Origin: Ramlibacter sp.
Lineage (GTDB): Bacteria > Pseudomonadota > Gammaproteobacteria > Burkholderiales > Burkholderiaceae_C
Length of the DNA: 10,104 nt
Reading direction: 5' to 3'
Assembly: GCA_025351615.1 (NCBI GenBank)
Contig: JANXVP010000397.1
Span: forward strand, 1-10,104
The notes beneath the pieces are model-generated. The model saw only the letters and a program-made list of their open reading frames with translations, made no database searches and had not been told where the DNA came from. This document shows positions 4,950-10,104 of the stretch, one piece after another. Position 1 is the stretch's first letter. Every line of letters begins with the position of its first letter. Made by a program: the position numbers and the translations under genes.

Positions 4950-6167
4950 GTGCCTGGACCAGTTGATACGGTGATCATCGGTGGAGGCCAGGCAGGCTTG
5001 TCGATGAGCTACCACCTCGCCAAGCTCGGGCGTGAGCACATCGTCCTCGAGCGGGGGCGTATCGCCGAGCGTTGGCGCAGTGAACGCTGGGATTCGCTCA
5101 CCTTCCAGTTCCCGAACTCGATGATCCGGCTGCCGGGGTACGCCTACGAGGGGGATGAGCCCCAAGGGTTCATGCATCGCGATGGTGTGGTGCGCTTTAT
5201 CGAGGAATACGCAAGGCGAATCGCCCCGCCCATCCGCTGCGGTATCCGGGTCATAGGGTTGGATTCATCAGACACGGGAAGCCTGGTGGTGGAAACCGAT
5301 CACGTTTCTTTGGAAGCAGTCAATGTCGTGATTGCGACGGGGCCCTACCAGGTGCCTTCGGTGCCGACCTTCAGCACCTCGCTTCCGTCGCGGACGTACC
5401 AAGTCACGGCGAACCGCTATACCAACCCCGGGCAGCTTCCTCCGGGCAGTGTGCTTGTCGTCGGATCGGGGGGCTCTGGCTGTCAGATTGCCGAGGATCT
5501 CCTCCTTGGTGGGCGTGGTGTGTACCTGTCCGTCGGGCGTCATCGGCGCGTGCCCCGCCGCTATCGCGGCGAGGACTTCGGATGGTGGCAGGAGAAAACC
5601 GGTGCTTCGGATCGGACCGTCGATACCCTGCCTCCTGATTGGAGAGCACCGCTCTTGACTGGCGTGGGCGGTGGTCAGGATGTCGATCTGCGTCGCCTCG
5701 CGGAACACGGAGTGAAGCTGACAGGCAGCCTCCGGGATATTCGCGGCTCCCGATTACTCTTCGCTTCCGATCTGGAAGAGAACCTCGCACAGGGTGATGC
5801 GTTGTTCGACCAGTTCATGCGCTCTGTGGACGATTACATTCTCAAGCACGGGATGGAAACGGAGCCTCACCAGAATTCGCGCGCGACGGACCGGTCGCCA
5901 ACCACGGCAGCGACCGGCGAACTCGACATCAGGTCCGCCGGAATCACCTCGGTGATCTGGGCCACCGGTTACCAGTACGACTTCGGCTGGGTGAAATGCC
6001 TTGTGCTCGACACGCATGGCAAGCCCGTCCATCGGCGTGGCGTTACCGCTGTGCCTGGTGTCTACTTTCTGGGTCTCCCGCGCCTTCACAAGGTGAAGTC
6101 GGCCTTCCTTTGGGGAGTCGGCGAAGATGCCGCCTTTCTGGCCCGGCACATTGCGTCCCGAACCTGA
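4950..6167 (+). CDS. FAD/NAD(P)-dependent oxidoreductase, flavin monooxygenase-like (COG2072 type)
   Basis: The 405-residue product has a first Rossmann motif GGGQAG (11-16) for FAD, with the partner acid at IVLERG (31-36). A second motif GSGGSG (172-177), preceded by SVLVV, would bind NAD(P)H. VVIATG (126-131) and VIWATGYQYDF (335-345) are the ATG motifs of flavin-containing monooxygenases and relatives, and GVYFLGLPRLH closes the FAD domain. The region before the second Rossmann motif (TFSTSLPSRTYQVTANRYTNP) occupies the place of the FxGxxxHxxxY fingerprint but lacks its central Gly and His. It may therefore be a divergent monooxygenase, or an oxidoreductase without classic FMO chemistry. 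The GTG start follows AAGGGG by seven bases. Its position next to a VOC protein and a solute receptor suggests oxidation of an imported substrate. Confidence 0.88.
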   Translation: MPGPVDTVIIGGGQAGLSMSYHLAKLGREHIVLERGRIAERWRSERWDSLTFQFPNSMIRLPGYAYEGDEPQGFMHRDGVVRFIEEYARRIAPPIRCGIRVIGLDSSDTGSLVVETDHVSLEAVNVVIATGPYQVPSVPTFSTSLPSRTYQVTANRYTNPGQLPPGSVLVVGSGGSGCQIAEDLLLGGRGVYLSVGRHRRVPRRYRGEDFGWWQEKTGASDRTVDTLPPDWRAPLLTGVGGGQDVDLRRLAEHGVKLTGSLRDIRGSRLLFASDLEENLAQGDALFDQFMRSVDDYILKHGMETEPHQNSRATDRSPTTAATGELDIRSAGITSVIWATGYQYDFGWVKCLVLDTHGKPVHRRGVTAVPGVYFLGLPRLHKVKSAFLWGVGEDAAFLARHIASRT

Positions 6168-6204
6168 ACGACGAATGGAAGTGAGTGGAAGTCGCACGAA
6201 TAGC

Positions 6205-7608
6205 ATGCCTGACACCGTCGAAACCCGGTCCGGCACCCCGGAGGATGCCCTGTGCCTTTGCGTGCTCGCGACCCAGGTCTTTCTGGACACGTACGCCACC
6301 CATGGGATTCGTCCGGACCTGGCGCGTGAAGCGCTATCGGTCTACTCACAGGAAACCTTCGCTGCACGCCTGGCAGACCCGAACACGTGCTTCATCCTGG
6401 CCGAGGTGAAAGGGCACCTCGTCGCGTTTGCCGAAGTCGCCTTCGCGAGGCCTTGCCCTGCGCCCGGTATTGCCCAAGTTGAGGTCGCCAGGCTTTACGT
6501 TCAGCGTAATTTCCAACGCCTGGGCATTGATCGAACCTTGGTGCTTGGCGCCGAACGTCTCGCCAGAGAGCACGGCTTTGAATCTGTCTGGCTCACGGCG
6601 TGGTCTGGCAACATCCCAGCTCTGGCCTTCTATCCGGCCATGGGCTACCGGGACATCGGAGTCACACCATATGTCATTGAAGGCCAAGGCTATGAGAACC
6701 GAATTTTTGCAAAAAATATCTTGTATGGCGCATCCACCATGACCTTCGACGCATTTCTCAAAATCGCCTGGAACGATCACGCCGACCAACCCCAGGACGT
6801 TGCGGATCGGCTGGCTGCCTCGCTGCATCTCGTGGAATCATCTGAACACATGGGTCGGTTCGCGGGTTTGGTCACGCATGTCTTTGGAGAACATCTCGGC
6901 CAATGGAATCGCGGCATCGCCTTGTTGAGGTCGCTTCAAGACTTGCCCGCCCACGACGACGGCGCCATGATCGCCGACCGATTGAGCCGAGCCATCGGCA
7001 CGTTGCGCTTTGCCGGTGGGGAAAGCAGGGCTTTGGAATCCCTGACCCCGGAACATCGCGCCAGCGCGCTGGCGACAGCTGCGGCTGCATTCGCCGGGCA
7101 GGCCGAATTCAAACGCGCGATCGCCGCGTATTCCGAGGCCACGCAACTCGCGGACGCCGGTTTGCCTTCCGGGTCCCCGGCCATCGGGGCGCTCGCGGTT
7201 GGCGGCAACAACCTGGCCGCCGCCCTCGAAGGCAAGAAGGACCGCGACGCGTTCGAAACCCAGGGAATGGTTGCGGCCGCGCAAGGCGGCCTGAAATACT
7301 GGACGCAGGCAGGAACATGGCTCGAAGTCCAGAGAGCCGAGTATCGGCTCGCACGGAGTCACTTGCAGGCCGGACAGGCAGGGGCTGCCATTGAAAGTGC
7401 CAATCGGTGCATCGACGTCTGCGCGCTGAACAACGCACCAGCGTTCGAACAGTTTTTCGCCCATGCCGCTCTTGCACTGGCACAGCGCGCTGCGAGCAAC
7501 ATCAGTGCGTTCGAAGCGGCGCGCGATCGTGCTCTGGACCTACTTGAACAGGTGCCGGCAGAAGAGCGAAAATGGTGTGCGTCGGAGCTCAAAGAAATCG
7601 CGGGCTAA
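6205..7608 (+). CDS. GNAT N-acetyltransferase fused to a helical-repeat (TPR-like) domain
   Basis: The frame is open from 6127, inside the previous gene. I place the start at the ATG at 6205 (467 residues), where the GNAT homology begins; an ATG at 6175 is also possible, and neither has a strong ribosome binding site. Residues 1-172 form a GNAT domain: VARLYVQRNFQRLGIDRTLV (94-113) is motif A for acetyl-CoA, slightly degenerate, and SGNIPALAFYPAMGYRDIG (134-152) is motif B with the Asn and Tyr usual for the family. From Met179 (nucleotide 6739) a second domain of about 289 residues begins MTFDAFLKIAWNDHAD. It is all helical, with Ala-rich pairs of helices such as AEFKRAIAAYSEATQLAD and ARSHLQAGQAGAAIESANRC, as in TPR proteins. 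Its opening looks like a natural protein start, so this may be a fusion of two once-separate genes. The target is unknown. Confidence 0.8.
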   Translation: MPDTVETRSGTPEDALCLCVLATQVFLDTYATHGIRPDLAREALSVYSQETFAARLADPNTCFILAEVKGHLVAFAEVAFARPCPAPGIAQVEVARLYVQRNFQRLGIDRTLVLGAERLAREHGFESVWLTAWSGNIPALAFYPAMGYRDIGVTPYVIEGQGYENRIFAKNILYGASTMTFDAFLKIAWNDHADQPQDVADRLAASLHLVESSEHMGRFAGLVTHVFGEHLGQWNRGIALLRSLQDLPAHDDGAMIADRLSRAIGTLRFAGGESRALESLTPEHRASALATAAAAFAGQAEFKRAIAAYSEATQLADAGLPSGSPAIGALAVGGNNLAAALEGKKDRDAFETQGMVAAAQGGLKYWTQAGTWLEVQRAEYRLARSHLQAGQAGAAIESANRCIDVCALNNAPAFEQFFAHAALALAQRAASNISAFEAARDRALDLLEQVPAEERKWCASELKEIAG

Positions 7609-7668
7609 CGCTTCACTCAAGTGATTCGCGCAAGCGGCCGTTGCCACGGCTTCGCCCGAGCTGGCCGG

Positions 7669-7674
7669 TATGAT
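7669..7674 (+). promoter_or_regulatory. Possible -10 element for the helicase gene
   Basis: TATGAT, five of six matches to the sigma-70 -10 consensus, lies 53 bases before the helicase ATG in the 119-base gap after the GNAT-TPR gene. TTGCCA at 7641-7646 would be a good -35 but is 22 bases away, too far, and the sequence at 16-18 bases is poor. The gap implies that the helicase has its own promoter, but this site is only a candidate. Confidence 0.25.
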
Positions 7675-7727
7675 TCGCCGCTTGCCTCCGCAGTCTTCAG
7701 CCGTCCCGCAGTCCCTCCCCGCCTCCC

Positions 7728-9845
7728 ATGTCCGTCGGCCTCAATCTCGCCCAGCAGGAAGCCGTCAACTACGTGCAGGGGCCATGCCTGGTGCTGGCAG
7801 GCGCCGGGTCGGGCAAGACCCGCGTCATCACCCACAAGATCGGGCAGCTGATCCGGGTCGGGCTGGAGCCGCAGCGGATCGCGGCGATCACCTTCACCAA
7901 CAAGGCCGCCGCCGAAATGCGCGAGCGGGCCAAGACGTTGATCGGGCGCGACGCCAGGGGCGTGTTGATCTGCACCTTCCATGCTCTGGGCGTGCGCATG
8001 CTGCGCCAGGACGGTGCGGCCCTGGGCCTGAAGCCGCAGTTCTCGATCCTCGACAGCGACGACGTCACCAGTATCCTGAAGGACGCCGGCGGCAGCACCG
8101 ACGCGGCGACCGCGCGCCAGTGGCAGTGGGCGATCAGCCTGTGGAAGAACATGGGCCTCAATGCCGCGCAGGCCGAGGCCCAGGCCAAGGACGACAACGA
8201 GAGGATCACGGCGCGCATCATGGCGCGCTACGAAGAGCGGCTCACCGCCTACCAGAGCGTCGACTTTGACGACCTGATCGGCCTGCCGCTGAAGCTGCTG
8301 CGGGACCACGCCGATGTGCGCGAGAAATGGCAGGCGCAGATGGGTCACGTGCTGGTCGACGAGTACCAGGACACCAACGCGACGCAGTACGAGGTGCTCA
8401 AGCTGCTGGTTGGCGAGCGAGCGCGCTTTACCGCGGTGGGCGACGACGACCAGTCGATCTATGGCTGGCGCGGCGCCACGCTGGACAACCTCAAGCGGCT
8501 GCCGCTGGATTTTCCGCAGCTCAAGGTGGTGAAGCTGGAGCAGAACTACCGCTCCACCAGCGCGATCCTGCGCGCGGCCAACAACGTGATTGGACCGAAC
8601 CCGAAGCTGTTTCCGAAGACGCTGTTTTCCGAACTCGGCGAAGGCGAGCCGGTGCGCATCGTCGACGCCGACAACGAGGAGCACGAGGCCGAACGGGTGG
8701 TGGCGCGCATCCAGTCTGCACGGGCCAACGGCGCCACCGAGGGCGGTGGCGGCCAGACCCAGGACTGGAAGAATTTCGCCGTGCTGTACCGGGCCAACCA
8801 CCAGGCGCGCGTGTTCGAGAAGGCGCTGCGCAAGGCGGCGATTCCGTACAAGGTGTCCGGCGGGCAGAGTTTCTTCGACCGCGCGGAAATTAAGGACTTG
8901 TGCGCCTGGCTGCGGCTGTGGGTCAACAACGACGACGACCCGGCCTTCCTGCGCGCGATCACCACGCCCAAGCGCGGTATCGGCCACACCACGCTGCAGA
9001 ACCTGGGCACGTTCGCGAGCAAGTACAAGGTCAGCCTGTTCGAGGCGCTGTTCTCGTCGTCGCTCGGCTCTGTGCTGCCGGCGAAAGCAGTTGGCAGCCT
9101 GCACGAATTCGGCCGCTACGTGAACGACCTCGAGTTCCGCGCCCGCCAGACCGTGGGCGCGGAGGCCGCCCTGGCCTTCCTGCTGGAATGGCTGAAGGAC
9201 ATCGATTACGAAAAGCACCTGTACGACGGCGAGGACAGCGAGAAGCTCGCCGCCTCGCGCTGGACCAACGTGCTGGACTTCTGCGACTGGATGGCCAAGC
9301 GTTGCGGCGGCGAGATCGACGACATGGCGGGTGTCAGCATCGCCAGCGAAACCAGGACGCTGCTGGAAGTTGCGCAGACCATCGCGCTGCTGTCCACCAT
9401 CAGTCAGCGCGAGCAGGACCAGGACGTCGTGACGCTGTCCACGCTGCACGCGGCCAAGGGCCTCGAGTGGCCGCACGTGATGCTGGTCGGCGTGACCGAA
9501 GGGATGTTGCCGTTCAAGCTCGGGGATGGCGCAAACCCGAGCGGCAAGGCAGACGGCCCGATGTCCGAAGGCATCCTGGAGAGGCTGCATGAAGAGCGGC
9601 GGCTGATGTATGTCGGCATCACGCGAGCCCAGCGCTCCCTGGTGGTGAGCTGGACCAGGAGGCGCAAGAAGGGCCGCGACATGATCGCCGCCCAGCCCAG
9701 CCGCTTTATCGCGGAAATGGCGCTTGAGAAAGCCACGACCCGCGAAGATCCACGCGAGAAGCTCAAGGCCCTGCGCGCCGAGTTCGCGAAGAAGGCCATC
9801 GATTCGGCTGCTGCGGCAGCGGCAGCGCAAGCCGCTGGAACGTGA
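7728..9845 (+). CDS. rep: ATP-dependent DNA helicase, Rep/UvrD family (superfamily 1A)
   Basis: This 705-residue protein carries the complete SF1A motif set. These are the Q-motif NLAQQEAV (6-13), Walker A AGAGSGKT (24-31), Ia AITFTNKAAAEMR, II DEYQDT (211-216), III GDDDQSIYGWRGA (238-250), IV QNYRS (272-276), V VTLSTLHAAKGLEW (568-581) and VI VGITRAQRS (629-637, with the arginine finger). Such enzymes move 3' to 5' on single-stranded DNA, clearing proteins ahead of replication forks (Rep) or unwinding repair intermediates (UvrD). The closing run (AIDSAAAAAAAQAAGT) is a low-complexity tail, and a poly-Gly insert (EGGGGQ, about 340) extends a linker. The length is slightly above E. coli Rep. 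Rep is preferred over UvrD from the overall pattern, with moderate certainty. No ribosome binding site precedes the ATG; the start is set by homology. It converges with exonuclease III. Confidence 0.93.
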   Translation: MSVGLNLAQQEAVNYVQGPCLVLAGAGSGKTRVITHKIGQLIRVGLEPQRIAAITFTNKAAAEMRERAKTLIGRDARGVLICTFHALGVRMLRQDGAALGLKPQFSILDSDDVTSILKDAGGSTDAATARQWQWAISLWKNMGLNAAQAEAQAKDDNERITARIMARYEERLTAYQSVDFDDLIGLPLKLLRDHADVREKWQAQMGHVLVDEYQDTNATQYEVLKLLVGERARFTAVGDDDQSIYGWRGATLDNLKRLPLDFPQLKVVKLEQNYRSTSAILRAANNVIGPNPKLFPKTLFSELGEGEPVRIVDADNEEHEAERVVARIQSARANGATEGGGGQTQDWKNFAVLYRANHQARVFEKALRKAAIPYKVSGGQSFFDRAEIKDLCAWLRLWVNNDDDPAFLRAITTPKRGIGHTTLQNLGTFASKYKVSLFEALFSSSLGSVLPAKAVGSLHEFGRYVNDLEFRARQTVGAEAALAFLLEWLKDIDYEKHLYDGEDSEKLAASRWTNVLDFCDWMAKRCGGEIDDMAGVSIASETRTLLEVAQTIALLSTISQREQDQDVVTLSTLHAAKGLEWPHVMLVGVTEGMLPFKLGDGANPSGKADGPMSEGILERLHEERRLMYVGITRAQRSLVVSWTRRRKKGRDMIAAQPSRFIAEMALEKATTREDPREKLKALRAEFAKKAIDSAAAAAAAQAAGT

Positions 9846-9846
9846 A

Positions 9847-9862
9847 GACTGGGACGCCAGTC
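9847..9862. terminator. Possible shared hairpin between the convergent helicase and exonuclease genes
   Basis: GACTGG (9847-9852) and CCAGTC (9857-9862) form a six-pair stem with a GACG loop, just after the helicase stop and before the exonuclease stop at 9880. No T run follows on either strand, so termination would be weak or factor-dependent. Confidence 0.3.
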
Positions 9863-9879
9863 CAGGCTGCTTTCCAGGC

Positions 9880-10104
9880 TCACACCGTCAGGTCGTAGTC
9901 CACCGTGATCGGCGCGTGGTCGGAGAACTTTTCGGCCTTGTAGATCGATTCGCCGCGCGCGAGCCTGCCCACCGCGGGCGTTGCGAGGTGGTAATCCAGC
10001 CGCCAGCCGACATTCTTCAGATAGGCCTGGCCGCGGTTGCTCCACCAGGTGTAGCAGTCGTCGGTGGTCTCGGGCTTGAGGTGGCGGTAGACGTCGACCA
10101 GGCC
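9880..10104 (-). CDS. xthA: Exodeoxyribonuclease III, C-terminal 74 residues, cut by the window edge
   Basis: The minus strand from 10104 to the stop TGA at 9882-9880 encodes GLVDVYRHLKPETTDDCYTW, then WWSNRGQAYLKNVGWRLDY and the final SDHAPITVDYDLTV. WRLDY holds the catalytic-site Asp matching Asp229 of E. coli exonuclease III, and SDHAP holds the catalytic His (His259 in E. coli). The enzyme is a Mg-dependent 3'-5' exonuclease and AP endonuclease of base-excision repair, normally about 255-270 residues, so roughly the last quarter is present. Its end faces the helicase end across 34 bases. Finding two DNA-repair genes side by side suggests core chromosome on this side of the window. Confidence 0.92.
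   Translation of the reverse strand, partial: GLVDVYRHLKPETTDDCYTWWSNRGQAYLKNVGWRLDYHLATPAVGRLARGESIYKAEKFSDHAPITVDYDLTV

Noticed and set aside
7603..7640. GGCTAAC overlapping the GNAT-TPR stop codon, as another attC left core
   Set aside because: No complementary arm and no GTTRRRY core follow in the gap before the helicase. A Gly-stop-C ending can arise by chance, and a multi-domain chromosomal-type gene is an unlikely cassette.
7617..9830. A 737-codon open frame on the minus strand opposite the helicase
   Set aside because: It mirrors the helicase gene in GC-rich DNA. Its translation has low-complexity His, Gln and Arg-rich composition and no family motif, while the plus frame has every SF1 helicase motif.
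1..10104. Search for CRISPR arrays, tRNA, rRNA, transposases or an integron integrase
   Set aside because: No regularly spaced short repeats, no tRNA-like cloverleaf and no reading frame with tyrosine recombinase or transposase motifs were seen on either strand.

Overview
The window is GC-rich DNA from a proteobacterium, most likely a member of the Burkholderiales. The evidence is a Bug-type periplasmic solute receptor (a family greatly expanded in that order), the style of the Rep-like helicase and exonuclease III genes at the right end, and GTG starts. No rRNA, tRNA, CRISPR array or insertion sequence is visible.

Layout: (1) 1-416, minus strand: the N-terminal part of an AEC-family (auxin efflux carrier type) permease that runs off the left edge. 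(2) About 468-3275: a gene-cassette array of the integron type with no integrase in view. Three full attC sites (1070-1171, 1512-1601, 1994-2083), one truncated attC (from 2660) and one decayed attC (3202-3275) separate small plus-strand genes: a DUF4345 four-helix membrane protein, a three-helix membrane protein of unknown role, a soluble helical protein of unknown role, a secreted or anchored HExxH putative metallopeptidase, and an SRPBCC/AHSA1-like protein. The layout fits a CALIN (cluster of attC sites lacking an integrase) or the tail of a larger chromosomal integron. (3) 3311-7608: a plus-strand run with 37-60 base gaps: a VOC-family extradiol-dioxygenase-like protein, a Bug-family periplasmic receptor, a two-Rossmann flavoprotein oxidoreductase, and a protein joining a GNAT acetyltransferase domain to a helical-repeat (TPR-like) domain. 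(4) 7728-9845: a Rep/UvrD-type DNA helicase. (5) 9880-10104, minus strand: the C-terminal end of exonuclease III, convergent with the helicase and running off the right edge.

The permease, helicase and exonuclease look like ordinary chromosomal genes of uniformly high GC. The roughly 7 kb between them is more mixed in base composition and carries cassette recombination sites, so it reads as an accessory segment lodged between housekeeping genes. The oxygenase-like, receptor and flavoprotein genes may form a small uptake and oxidation operon for an unknown organic acid or aromatic compound. The cassette genes are probably unrelated passengers. The most interesting signals are the attC series with its visible decay and the uncharacterised cassette proteins.
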